Shown here: one piece after another, positions 25,939 through 35,227 of the stretch | How the letters are laid out: every line of letters starts with the position of its first letter | Numbering within the stretch: the first letter of the stretch is position 1 | Assembly: GCA_020831865.1 (NCBI GenBank) | Contig: JAFIFT010000005.1 | Span: 176,497-240,496 of the forward strand | DNA length: 64,000 bases | Source: Legionellaceae bacterium | GTDB taxonomy: Bacteria > Pseudomonadota > Gammaproteobacteria > Legionellales > Legionellaceae | Direction: 5' to 3' | The notes under the pieces: model-generated | Seen by the model: the letters and a program-made list of their open reading frames with translations, nothing else | The model's database searches: none | Told to the model about the DNA's origin: nothing | Program-made: the position numbers and the translations under genes

Positions 25939-27239
25939 TGCGTAAATTATACATATTGATGAACCATGAGCTCATTGGGGAGCTTACCCAGGATAATGCA
26001 GGCGGTTTGAGTTTTTCCTACGTTGCTGACTGGCTTTCCAAGCCGCATTCACGGCCGGTTTCTTTATCGCTACCATTAATAACGCAAAAGTTCTCAGGTG
26101 AAGTTGTTTATAACTTTTTTGACAACTTACTCCCCGATAATCCGCAGATAAGAGCCAGAATTCAAGCTCGTTTTCAGGCAAGTTCATCACGACCGTTTGA
26201 TTTATTAGCTTTAATTGGTAGTGATTGTGTTGGTGCAATACAAATCGTTGAAGAAATTCCCGAAAGACAAGAAAAAAAAATTGAGTGTAAAATTGTTAGT
26301 GAGGCCGAGATAGCTCATACTTTACGTTCTTATCAGATCTCGCCACTGGGGATGGATAAAGAAGATGATGAGTTTAGAATATCGATAGCAGGCGCTCAGG
26401 AAAAAACCGCTTTTCTATATTATCAAAATGAATGGCATAAACCATTTGGACCTACACCAACAACTCACATATTCAAACTACCTATTGGATATTTATCTCA
26501 TCAAGGGATTGATTTAAGTGAGAGTTGTGAAAATGAACATCTCTGTTTACTACTGGCCAGCAAATTTGGTTTAGATGTTGCGAAATCTGAAATCTTACAA
26601 TTCGAAGATGTAAAAGTACTGGTTGTTGAAAGATTTGATAGAAAATGGAGTCGAGATCATCAGTATATTCTCAGACTACCACAGGAAGATCTATGCCAGT
26701 CATTGGGATACTCACCAAATTTAAAATATCAGTCTGATGGTGGGCCGGGTATTAAAGACATTATGCAGCTACTTAATGGTTCGCAACAGCCTCAAAAAGA
26801 CAGAGATGATTTTTTCAGAGCTCAGATCGTTAACTGGTGCCTTGGTGCTATTGATGCGCATGCCAAGAATTTCAGTATAAGTATACAACCACAAGGTGGT
26901 TATAAACTCACCCCATTATACGACATTATATCAGCCTACCCCCTCGTTGAACAAAAACAGCTACAGTTTAAGAAATTGAAAATGGCAATGGCTTTATATG
27001 GTAAAAATAGTCATTATAAGATTGACGGTATTCAAAAAAGACACTTTATTGAAACAGCAAAATACGTTAAATATTCTAAAATTAAAGCTGTTAAGATTTT
27101 TGAACAAGTTATTGACCGTATCGATTCCGCTATCGATGAGGTCTCAACACAATTACCAAACCACTTCCCAGAAAAGATAGCAGAACCAATCTTCAAAGGG
27201 ATGAAAGCTTTTAAGGATAGAATGGTCCGAACATTATGA
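25932..27239 (+). CDS. hipA: HipA-family serine/threonine kinase toxin
   Basis: 435 residues, the usual HipA length. N-terminal couple_hipA region (GLSFSYVADWL, PVSLSLPL), ATP loop S-I-A-G-A-Q-E-K-T-A-F (~150), catalytic I-D-A-H-A-K-N-F-S (~305), metal-binding D in TPLYDIISAYP (~327). E. coli HipA phosphorylates glutamyl-tRNA synthetase and induces persistence; target specificity here is not readable. All key residues present, so the module is probably active. Start ATG 25932, or ATG 25938 two codons later. Confidence 0.94.
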   Translation: MVMRKLYILMNHELIGELTQDNAGGLSFSYVADWLSKPHSRPVSLSLPLITQKFSGEVVYNFFDNLLPDNPQIRARIQARFQASSSRPFDLLALIGSDCVGAIQIVEEIPERQEKKIECKIVSEAEIAHTLRSYQISPLGMDKEDDEFRISIAGAQEKTAFLYYQNEWHKPFGPTPTTHIFKLPIGYLSHQGIDLSESCENEHLCLLLASKFGLDVAKSEILQFEDVKVLVVERFDRKWSRDHQYILRLPQEDLCQSLGYSPNLKYQSDGGPGIKDIMQLLNGSQQPQKDRDDFFRAQIVNWCLGAIDAHAKNFSISIQPQGGYKLTPLYDIISAYPLVEQKQLQFKKLKMAMALYGKNSHYKIDGIQKRHFIETAKYVKYSKIKAVKIFEQVIDRIDSAIDEVSTQLPNHFPEKIAEPIFKGMKAFKDRMVRTL

Positions 27240-27288
27240 CTAAATCTTCCTTTATCAAATAAATCATCATGAACTTTGATTCCAATTT

Positions 27289-28849
27289 TCATATCCTATA
27301 CTCTGTTGCGGTTGGATTTCTAACAAGGTTGCCGAAGGTTGAACCCCCATATACTTTAAAGCGTATGAGACATATTAGTTTCCAAGTAGGGAATGTAAAT
27401 ATTTTCTGGTGGCAACTTTGCCATATTTGGTACTGTGCGAAATTATAAACCATCAGGCACAGAGTCATCACCATCATCAGTGCACCGATTCTGGCTGGTG
27501 TTTTCAGGTAGAATGAGTCGAGTTCAAAGCTATCATTCTTAATGAATTTGAAACCAGCTTCTACGCTGGACTGTTCTTTGTACTGCTTTAAGATATCTGC
27601 ATCACTGAGTATTACCGTGTCGAGCTGGTTGGTAGCCAACAGGAAACGACCAAGTGACTGTCGATGTTGATTGATTTTATCAAGATCTGAAGCAAGGCAT
27701 GCCTCAATACGATACCCTGCGCAGTTTTTAGTTGCGCCAGCAGAAGGCCGGCCACGGCCAGCATATTTCCAGATTGGTATGACATCATAATGAATCTGGT
27801 GATATTTTAGTGATTTTCTCAACAGCAGCAACCGCCTTTTCTGCGTCCTCCTGACACTGAAAAATTTGATTACCAAGGTGCCAGAGCTTTTTGATAAGCT
27901 CCTCAGAGAGTCGGTTCAGCTTGCGTTGAAATGTTTTCTCTTCTCTCTCAATTGCCTGTTTTGATTCAACCATCAGCCAACGTTGCTTAATACCATGAAT
28001 GGTCGCTATTTTATCGCAGGCGCGGTTGTGTTCATTCAAACGCTGCCAGACCAGTGTTGATGGCGCTTGTTTTAACCACTCTTTGGCTTCTTTGAGCTGT
28101 GCCGGCACTCTGGTTATCCAGAAAACATCATCCAGCTCGGCTAGTTTTTCAGGTACATAAAATGCGGAGTCCACAACAAAGAAAAGGGGGGCAGAATTCT
28201 TTTGCAGCCCTTTCATAAATGAGTTGACCCGTCTTACTGTTTCCTGAAAGCTTTTTTTGTCGCTACTGTTACCGTCTAAAGACTCTATCCATAAAGGGAT
28301 GTTGGCCTCACCACCCTGAACCAATGACATCATCACCTGCTTTAAATCAGGTCGATGCGCTTTGGAGTAACCATACGCCGGCATCGGAGCACCGTCTGGC
28401 ACGTCAACGTCATACCTACCCTCGAGCGTAAAGCTGGTTGAATCCAAGTGCAGCCTTTTCCCCAGCAGACTTTTTTCTCGAGCAATTTCAAAAGCAAGCT
28501 CAGCATAAAGCTTAGTCGTTCCGTACTCTGCAATTTTATCCAGACAGCGACCCAGACAGTCATCATTGAGATTATCAGCAGTGACTTCATCACCCAACAT
28601 TCTGGCAACGGGCTTATCTTGAAAAAAGTGTGCCATCATGCACAGTCTGGAGTTCATAAACCCCAGCCCATTGAGAACCATGGCAGCAACGCGCCGACCA
28701 TAACTCACAATCCCACCTTTACTTTCGTTGAGCTCTATGCGTGCATCAATCTTATCGATAATGCCAAGATCTTGAATCACAGCAGCAATCAACCCTAAAT
28801 GACCTAACTGTTCACTTTTGACATTCTCATTGCTAAAACTCATGCGCAA
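27289..28849 (-). pseudogene. IS1634-family transposase, frameshifted
   Basis: The N-terminal part (28849 to 27785) carries the DUF4277 region: LGHLGLIAAVIQDLGI, VLNGLGFMN, D-N-L-N-D-D-C-L-G-R, then H-L-D-S-T-S-F (first catalytic Asp). The C-terminal part continues in another frame (Y-H-Q-I-H-Y-D through Y-K-E-Q-S-S-V-E-A-G-F-K-F and LMMVMTLCLMVYNFAQY). The switch falls at an A4 run on the minus strand (plus T4, 27805-27808) and would be repaired by removing one base. The extreme C-terminus also looks degraded. No terminal inverted repeats were found by eye. Probably a dead insertion separating hipBA from the right part of the island. Confidence 0.85.
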
Positions 28850-29023
28850 CCATCTCTTTAATAAATATAAAACAGCACATGAGCATAACTGATTATCAGG
28901 TATATTTACTTCATCTTTCTCTTATTTTTCCCGGATCTATTTCTTATTTTAGCTTGATCTATTTCTTACAAAAAACATAACCGAATGGTCTCAATTTAAC
29001 GCAAAAACATTGCACTAAATTAA

Positions 29024-29239
29024 AATTTTAAATTTTATGCTGCGGAATGTCCGCAATATCTATGTGATTTTGCTAAATACACACACCAACAAATCGCAGT
29101 TCTATCAAACTTGCCTATTGAAGTTATCGACTTAATTTATTACCACGAAAGCCCACCAACCCCGATTGACGCTCATCTTAAATTACTCAAGCTCTATGCT
29201 GTAGCAATTGAGATTGAAGAACGATCCCATATCATTTGA
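29024..29239 (+). pseudogene. Remnant reading frame lacking a start, unknown
   Basis: An open frame of 71 codons without an ATG ends at TGA 29237-29239; it reads ...YLCDFAKYTHQQIAVLSNL, then an acidic segment ending EIEERSHII. Codon use looks coding, and it ends 31 bases before the AlpA-like gene, as if it were the 3' end of an upstream operon gene truncated when the IS inserted. Family not recognised. Confidence 0.35.
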
Positions 29240-29270
29240 GTAAAAATTAAAATCGAGAAAAGGAAATTCA

Positions 29271-29477
29271 ATGATGCAAAATACATATAAGACCCCACAA
29301 CAAATCCTATTCATCACTGATCTTGAAAAGCTACTTGGTCGAAACCGCTGGACGTTAAGAAGGTGGTGGACTAGCGGTAAATTTCCTGAGCCTGTGAAGT
29401 TAAATGGCACAACACTTGCGTGGCATATTGAAACCATTGATGGTTGGATTGACCAACAAATCAAAAAGAATGCCTGA
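29271..29477 (+). CDS. AlpA-family transcriptional regulator
   Basis: 68 residues: a winged HTH with F-I-T-D-L-E-K-L-L-G-R-N-R-W-T-L-R-R-W and FPEPVKLNGTTLAWHIETI, characteristic of AlpA regulators of P4-like elements that activate integrase or excision. An AAGGAAA ribosome-binding site precedes tandem ATGs at 29271/29274. It lies in the same terminal quarter as the integrase gene, the classic P4-type combination. Confidence 0.88.
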   Translation: MMQNTYKTPQQILFITDLEKLLGRNRWTLRRWWTSGKFPEPVKLNGTTLAWHIETIDGWIDQQIKKNA

Positions 29478-29523
29478 TAAGTCATTTTATAATGACATTT
29501 GGAAAAGCAGGTATTTTACCTGC

Positions 29524-30561
29524 TTATTTTTTATCACTGGCATTTGGCAATTGATTTAACATGGCACGCTCTCGCTCAAGCTCCTTTCGTAATTCTTCTT
29601 CACTGGGTAAATATGGCAAATATTTTGATGCAAATAGTTGCTTGCTCTCTGAAAGCACAGAATATTTGGCAACCGCTTCACTCTTCTGGCTACAGAGGAT
29701 CAGCCCAATGGTGGGGTTATCATCCACGCTTTTTCGTTGTTCGTCATAAATGCGTACATAGGTATCCATTTGCCCAACATCTTGATGGGTGAGATTGCCT
29801 AACTTTAAGTCAATGAGCAGAAAACATTTCAATTTGAAATTGTAAAATACCAGATCAATGTAAAAGTCTTCGTCATTAGTGCTGAGCCGTTGTTATCTCG
29901 CAACAAAAGCAAAGCCTTTACCAAGTTCAAGTAAAAACTGTTGTAAATTGTCCATCAGTCCTTGTTCAATATTGGTTTCTAATACCGAACGATAAGGTAA
30001 GTTTAAAAAATCAAGAACATAGGGATCACGAAGATATTCCCTTGGGTTTGTTTGTAATGCTTGCGTTTTTTCTTCTGCCTCAGCCAAAACTGGTTGCTTG
30101 TCTTTGCTGGATAATAAACGCTCATAATATAATGTGCTGATCTGTCGCTCAAGCGCTCTGGTACTCCAGTTGTAATCGATGCACTCTTTCAGATACCAGT
30201 CACGCGCAGACGGGTTTTCAATTCGGAGTAATGTTCGATAATGTGTCCAGCTTAATTCGGTACGCACTGCGTTCCATTTTGGATAGGTCAGATAAAATGC
30301 CCGCATGTTTCACAAATTGCGTTCATCAAACCCCTTGCCAAACTCTGATTTTAGCTGTTGAGACAATTCCTTTAATATCTGTGATCCATAATCAGCCCTT
30401 TTTTCTCCATGCTGTTCATATTCAACAATGACCTGACCAACATTCCAGTATGTTTGCACCATGGCATTGTTCACCGTGGTTTGCAATTTTGTTCTGGTGT
30501 CATTGAGGATATGCCTGATGGCACTCAGTAGTTCGGCATTTGAATTGCTTAAATTTGTCAT
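29524..30561 (-). pseudogene. YhcG/DUF1016 PDDEXK nuclease, two in-frame stops
   Basis: The frame from ATG 30561 to 29524 would encode ~345 residues, the normal length. N-terminal DUF1016_N (QTYWNVGQVIVEYEQHG), WTHYRTLLRI, RALERQISTLYYERLL and the nuclease core F-Y-I-D-L-V-F-Y-N and L-L-I-D-L-K are recognisable. It is interrupted by TGA at 30310-30312 after F-D-E-R-N-L and TAA at 29893-29895 after G-F-A-F-V-A-R, where homologues read R-Q-Q-R. Both stops can arise by single C-to-T changes (CGA to TGA, CAA to TAA) with no frame change, so decay is recent. It ends 8 bases before the integrase stop, same strand. Confidence 0.88.
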
Positions 30562-30568
30562 ATGAATA

Positions 30569-31774
30569 TTACCCTTGTATCGCTTGTTGGTCTTGCTGCG
30601 CCAGATTCTGAACACATTCCGCCCATTTTTCAAGGGCTTCCTGTCGTTGGGGCAGCATTTCATTTTTATTATAAGTCGCCATAATTCTTGGCATTTTATG
30701 GCCAAGACATTTTTCAATGACAACAGGATCGATGTGCAATGTTTCACCAAGCTGGGTGGCAAAGGTTCGGCGTAGATCATGCGCTGTCCATACAGGAATG
30801 CCAATTCTTTCATGGCTTCTTCTAATGGCTCTTGGCAGTGCATTTTCATCTAAAGGTTTGTTCGGTACCATACCGGGCATCACATATTTGGTTGTGCCTG
30901 CATCCTTCAGTTCTCTAAGAATCAATAACACTGGGGCAGACAGATGAATTTTAACCGCAACCCCACCTTTAGTATTTTCTGGCGGTATTGTCCACAAAGC
31001 ATTATCAAAATCAAATTCATCCCAAGTGGCCAAGCGTATTTCAGCCGTTCTCACCCCTGTGAGGATGATTATCTTAATCGCAGCTTTAGTCTGTAAAGAC
31101 ATCTGACAGGCAGAGCTATCCAAGTATTGCCAGATGGTTTTAATTTCCTCAAGATTGAGATGCCGCTCCCTTGGCTTTTCCAATCCGCCAATATCTCGTG
31201 CGCGAATATTGTTGGCTGGATTGGTAAGCATAGCACCACGACTTACGGCATAGTTGAAGGCTTGCTTTAAAGAGCTGAGCACCCGATTGGCATGAACTGG
31301 CGCACCCCGAGAAACAATGCTATCCAGTGCATTAGTGACATCCATTGGTTGAATATCATTGAGTTCCATATCACCAAGCAAGGGAATAATATCCCGGTCT
31401 ATTTGTTTTCTGATCTGTAATGGCTTTTTATGGTGTTTTTCCACATACCGGGTATACCAAGTATTAAATAGTTTGGTAACCGTATGTTTTTCGCGGGTGC
31501 GCTCCTGTTCTAAAAGCAACTTGGGATTATCGCCAGAACGTCTTATCTCCCTGAGTTCGTTAAATCGTTTTCTGGCATCGGCAAGCCCCATTTCAGGATA
31601 GTGGCCAAAGATGATGTAATCTTTTTTGTTATCAATTTTATAACGGTATATCCAACTTTTCGTACCAGCAGGATAAACCAATACACCAAACCCACCACCT
31701 TCAAACTTTTCAACTCGTTTTTCTTGAGGGGATAATCGCTTAATAAAGATATCAGTAAACTTAATCATACGCAT
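30569..31774 (-). CDS. int: P4-type tyrosine integrase
   Basis: 401 residues. N-terminal arm-binding DUF4102-like domain (FEGGGFGVLVYPAGTKSW), core-binding domain, and catalytic domain with all expected residues: Arg in T-G-V-R-T-A-E-I, H-D-L-R-R, G-H-K-M and Tyr in A-T-Y-N-K-N. It would integrate and excise the island at tRNA-Asn. Its start lies ~170 bp from attR, with two GGGTACTTT direct repeats (31795, 31807) upstream that may be arm sites. Frame intact. Confidence 0.95.
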   Translation of the reverse strand: MRMIKFTDIFIKRLSPQEKRVEKFEGGGFGVLVYPAGTKSWIYRYKIDNKKDYIIFGHYPEMGLADARKRFNELREIRRSGDNPKLLLEQERTREKHTVTKLFNTWYTRYVEKHHKKPLQIRKQIDRDIIPLLGDMELNDIQPMDVTNALDSIVSRGAPVHANRVLSSLKQAFNYAVSRGAMLTNPANNIRARDIGGLEKPRERHLNLEEIKTIWQYLDSSACQMSLQTKAAIKIIILTGVRTAEIRLATWDEFDFDNALWTIPPENTKGGVAVKIHLSAPVLLILRELKDAGTTKYVMPGMVPNKPLDENALPRAIRRSHERIGIPVWTAHDLRRTFATQLGETLHIDPVVIEKCLGHKMPRIMATYNKNEMLPQRQEALEKWAECVQNLAQQDQQAIQG

Positions 31775-31941
31775 TTCCTATGGCATTTCAGTGGGTACTT
31801 TAATGGGTACTTTTTTATGTGCTGTAATGCAGTTTAAAGTTACTATATGATATTTACAATAGGCTTGAAATACAATATTATCAAGGTTAAATAAGGTTTT
31901 GTGATATTTTATGAAATTAAATGATATCGAAAAAAAATTGT

Positions 31942-31986
31942 CTATTAATCATTAGGTCGGCGAGTCGAGCCCGTCCCGGGGAGCCA
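31942..31986 (+). repeat. attR: imperfect copy of the tRNA-Asn 3' end
   Basis: 42 of 45 bases match 16461-16505. The mismatches include GTTC to AGTC in the T-loop region, which would destroy a tRNA, so only the left copy can be functional. It marks the distal island boundary. Confidence 0.87.
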
Positions 31987-32079
31987 CATACAGCCAGAGT
32001 TTTAATAAACGCTCCATTTGTCCCCCACTGTTTGGGGCTACCGTTATCGGAAAGTACGTCATAGTTTACGGATTGGTAC

Positions 32080-32703
32080 ATGGCCAACGCTCAAAAAAAT
32101 AAACGTAAAAATTTAAATGGGTATTCCTGGTCGATGCTTTTAGCGTTTTTTTGGGCAATATTTGCAATGCATTATAATACGGCGAATATTTCCTTTACGG
32201 GCATTCTTCAAACATTGCCCTTAATTATTCTTGCAGTCTACTACTCTGAGACATTAACTCCACTCGTCAACCAGCCTGAGCAAAACGTAAAAAAATCCAA
32301 GTTATTTACACGCAATTTATTTATATTAAGCTTTAGTTTCTTGTTCGCCTGTCTCCTTTCGTTAATATTTTCATACAACAATAGCGACGTGAAGGGGTGG
32401 TGGCCGTTGATTATTTACTTCATCACCCTATATGGTTTGCTCTTTTCTATATTTTTTTCAGTGGTAGCTCTTTTAATAAAAAATCATAAAATATATATCA
32501 TGGTTTTTTCCCTTATCATCATAACATTCATCTCGATGGGGCAATTTTTTCCTTATTACACGGTCGTCCCATTTTTAGGAAATATTGAGACCTTCTATGT
32601 AGTGACCTGTTTTTTACTAATTTTGCACTGTTTATTGGCTATTAGTTACAAAATAATTAGGCTGTGCTCCCGGGGAATGTCGTCACGAGATTCCAGCTCA
32701 TAG
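32080..32703 (+). CDS. Polytopic membrane protein of unknown function
   Basis: 207 residues with a Lys-rich cytoplasmic N-terminus (ANAQKNKRKN) and about six hydrophobic segments (~18-32, 40-56, 78-100, 108-133, 138-158, 165-190). No motif recognised. AT-rich codon use like the island, although it lies just outside attR. Its last 58 bases overlap the convergent effector-like gene. Confidence 0.7.
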   Translation: MANAQKNKRKNLNGYSWSMLLAFFWAIFAMHYNTANISFTGILQTLPLIILAVYYSETLTPLVNQPEQNVKKSKLFTRNLFILSFSFLFACLLSLIFSYNNSDVKGWWPLIIYFITLYGLLFSIFFSVVALLIKNHKIYIMVFSLIIITFISMGQFFPYYTVVPFLGNIETFYVVTCFLLILHCLLAISYKIIRLCSRGMSSRDSSS

Positions 32704-33880
32704 AGGTTATGTCCGTAATCTGTTGTACATTCTGAAATAGCCTGGCGGCTTAAGTCAGAGGTGGTTTCTCTGGCGGCCGTTTTCAACCGTGCGTCATAGC
32801 CGCTAATCGAAGCAACAGCTGGATTCAACGCAAATCCCATGCAAACCCCTTTGCCGTTCAGGTAGGATTTGATATAAAAATTGTCTGCAGCGCCAAAGAC
32901 CTTTTGAAGGCGCTGCTCCACATTGTTAAGCGCTATGGGGGTTGTTGTGTTTGGTTTACTGAAGATACTGCTTTCTCAACCTGTGCATCAAGTTGGGATT
33001 CGAGCTTGATAAAGTCCTCCGTTCTTCGTTCCCATAATGCCGTCATGGCAGCTAAAACCTGGCGTGTTCCAGGCAACCGGGTGACGGTCGTCCCCCGTCC
33101 GACGGCCACGCACACCAGAGTCTTATCTATGGCAAAATCGATGCCGAGCTTGGAGTCAACCCCAAACCAATCTTCTTCCTCTTCAGTTATCCCATTGAAA
33201 AACTGCATGGTTGGTGCTGGCGGCACATTAAACTCAGGTACCGGATGAAAGGGAAGCTCAAGAGAACAATACTCATGCACCACATGTACAGGCAAGCACT
33301 TTTGCGCGCCACCCACACCACTTATCCATTGTTTCTCCAGAGCTGCCGCATCCTTTGGTCCCGGCGCTTGTAAGGCATCAAGCTGCGATTGCAGCGCTTT
33401 GATCATAGTGTCCTCAAAATCAAAATGTTTTTCAACGACGGTGTTTCCATTAAGGGCATACCTCACCCCTTTGGTTTTGACGCTATGGTATTGCGCACGC
33501 AAGATGCCAAAGATGTGTTCACTGTCTTGATTGGAGCCCCTCAGGCAGGCCATCATCGTGGTCCACATGTGCCTATCCAGAGCCCAGAGGGTATATTCAA
33601 AAGCACTGACACTCCCAAATTGACGATTGGAATAATCCGTTACAGCGCCTTTTTGATACAATAAGCTGATATCCTGATGCAACATCTCTTGCACGCGTTC
33701 ATGCGCGCCGCTGACCACATGCGCCAACAGCTTGTGGATAGCAAGCACGGGTTTAAAAAAGCGGTAATGATGCTTTGAGAGTAGTACCAGCTTGCCTATA
33801 TCCGTGGTTGATAAATGTTCTACCACAGCCAATTGGTTTTCCGGAGGTAATACTTTCAATAAACAAATTTTTTTTGGCAT
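32646..33880 (-). pseudogene. F-box/ankyrin-like effector-type protein, frameshifted at a C5 tract
   Basis: The main frame (33880-32933, 315 residues) begins M-P-K-K-I-C-L-L-K-V-L-P-P-E-N-Q-L; LPPENQLAVVEHLSTTDIGK followed by L-S-K-H-H-Y-R-F-F resembles an F-box-like helix set. HERVQEMLHQDISLL, YQKGAVTDYSNRQFG and FEYTLWALDRHMW resemble ankyrin-related repeats of Legionella and Coxiella secreted proteins. It stops at 32933. The neighbouring frame (P-I-A-L-N-N-V-E-Q-R-L-Q-K-V-F-G) continues the protein for ~95 residues to 32646. One extra C in the C5 run (plus G5 at 32937-32941) would fuse them into ~410 residues. Secretion by a Dot/Icm-type system is inferred from family likeness only. Confidence 0.65.
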
Positions 33881-34253
33881 GCTGTAAAATATATCTTCAT
33901 AAGATCAAGAGAGGCAGTATACCACAGTCCTGCAAAACTCTAAGAGCCCCCATTATCGCTTGATTGATAAACATAAGACCCTGTTCATCGCTTATTACTC
34001 AAGGGATAATAAGGCGAAAATAGGCTATGCCTTTATTGTGGGAACGAGCCAATACCGCTTTTCAGCGTGATGTGTTTTACGGCCAAACAGATATAGTAAC
34101 CAGAAAATTGCGATTCTTGTATCAATGGCGCGCTACAATCTGAGCGATGAGTGGCCAGAATAGGCTATATTTAGTGATATGTGTCGATTGTTTCTCGCGG
34201 AAGGATAAATTGACACACCAGTCGAAAATGAGGCGCTATGAATAAGGATTGTT
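33881..34253. other. Intergenic region without a supported gene
   Basis: Only a 38-codon plus-strand frame (ATG 34028 to TGA near 34144) is visible and it has a poor ribosome-binding site. No strong hairpin or consensus promoter was found; a TTGACA at 34209-34214 lies 40 bases before the next gene but has no matching -10. Confidence 0.3.
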
Positions 34254-34529
34254 ATGAATGAAATGGATGTGTTGGATGTGTTTTATGATACGCTAAAGGC
34301 TGAAAGTAAAACGCGCAACACCCTCTTTATGAGCCTTGATGAATCGGTGGTTGCCATATTACAGCAAAAGCTGGGCGAGAAGCTGTCACTGGAAGAACTG
34401 CACCAGTATGCCGATATTTGCCTAGCTAATGAATGGTTGGAGCGCACAACGGCTGATCCGGAGTATAAATATCTTTCCCTGACCGAGGCCGGGCTACAGA
34501 TCATTCTGGCGCATCGCTATCGGGGGTAA
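34254..34529 (+). CDS. Small hypothetical protein, winged-helix-like
   Basis: 91 residues, cytoplasmic. The pattern L-S-L-E-E-L-H-Q-Y-A-D-I-C, N-E-W-L-E-R-T and Y-K-Y-L-S-L-T-E-A-G resembles a winged-helix DNA-binding fold (helix, recognition helix, wing, 'L-T-x-x-G'). AAGGATTGTT precedes the ATG. No family name can be given. It lies 240 bases before the Cys-rich protein gene on the same strand. Confidence 0.6.
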   Translation: MNEMDVLDVFYDTLKAESKTRNTLFMSLDESVVAILQQKLGEKLSLEELHQYADICLANEWLERTTADPEYKYLSLTEAGLQIILAHRYRG

Positions 34530-34771
34530 GGCAGGGCTATGAAACCTTTCCGGTGCTATTTTTGCGGCACGGCTTGTCTTTTGCACCATCATCCTTTACA
34601 TTGTCTCTTGTTGTGGAAGGCGACTTTTTAAACGGCGTGGTAATGACCTGTGGTTTGCGTCGTGGTTCACCTGCCATGCTAATGGAATATACTTCTCTCG
34701 CTCCTCGTCATCAATGGAATTTTGCTATGGAATACTCTTTAAGTCACACACAAGACCTCAACAAACGGCCT

Positions 34772-35227
34772 ATGGCTTGGGGCCATGCCTTCAGCGCGAT
34801 ATACCGACGGCTGTTAAGCACTCTTATTTTTGCCGCCACATTGCAGCTTTCTCCTCAAGTGCATTACAGCAACTCACTCTATTTTCTCTGTGGCCCGGAT
34901 GAAGATGGCTGTTCGGAGGCAATGTCGCAACATTGTTTTTGCATTCCCTATCATACAGTCCACGCCAATACAGCCTGGTGTCTGGATATGGAGAGTCTGA
35001 GTTGCACTCCGTTAGCCCAAGTCAAGCATTGCGAGCCTGGTTTTCAGTATCCAAGCCAAGGGCATTGTCTGGCGGTGATTTTTCAGAGTACATCCGAACC
35101 ACCGTGCCGCGTAACCAGCTTTGCCTATTGCATGGAAAATAACAGCTATTTTTGCGAAGAAAACGGTCAACTAGACCGTTGCGGGAAACGATCATCGATA
35201 CCGGTTCATAGGCGAAAGATGTTGTAG
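34772..35227 (+). CDS. Cys-rich secreted protein of unknown function
   Basis: The frame is open from GTG 34553, but residues before 74 look non-coding. From ATG 34772 the protein (151 residues) has a plausible signal peptide (AIYRRLLSTLIFAATLQL) and then V-H-Y-S-N-S-L-Y-F-L-C-G-P-D-E-D-G-C, with about twelve cysteines (C-F-C, HCEPGF, PPCRV, YFCEENGQLDRC), as in disulfide-rich periplasmic or exported proteins. Start choice is uncertain because no clear ribosome-binding site precedes it. The final 36 bases overlap the convergent kinase gene. Confidence 0.55.
   Translation: MAWGHAFSAIYRRLLSTLIFAATLQLSPQVHYSNSLYFLCGPDEDGCSEAMSQHCFCIPYHTVHANTAWCLDMESLSCTPLAQVKHCEPGFQYPSQGHCLAVIFQSTSEPPCRVTSFAYCMENNSYFCEENGQLDRCGKRSSIPVHRRKML

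Larger units (their letters stand above)
16506..31986. mobile_element. Genomic island of ~15.5 kb in tRNA-Asn (P4-satellite or integrative-plasmid-like)
   Basis: Bounded by the tRNA end and its imperfect repeat, AT-richer than the flanking core, and carrying an intact tyrosine integrase, AlpA-like and excisionase-like regulators, a DUF927 helicase-like gene with flanking iterons, hipBA, an IS remnant and defence-type cargo. No capsid, tail, conjugation or partition genes are visible, so it cannot be self-transmissible by any recognised route. Several cargo genes are broken, which suggests a resident and decaying element. The integrase sits at the end far from the tRNA, beside attR. Confidence 0.85.

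Noticed and set aside
27785..27876. Programmed frameshift in the IS transposase
   Set aside because: The A4 run is short, IS1634 elements are not known to me to use frameshifting, and the C-terminus is also degraded, so mutation is simpler.
30562..30849. N-terminal extension of the YhcG fragment over the integrase gene
   Set aside because: It is antisense-like read-through in a different frame of int; the family N-terminus begins at ATG 30561.
31795..31815. Two GGGTACTTT repeats as a promoter or iteron array
   Set aside because: Only two copies; more likely integrase arm sites or chance. Mentioned under int only.
34553..34771. Upstream part of the Cys-rich protein frame (GTG start)
   Set aside because: The region does not resemble coding sequence and would bury the signal peptide inside the protein.
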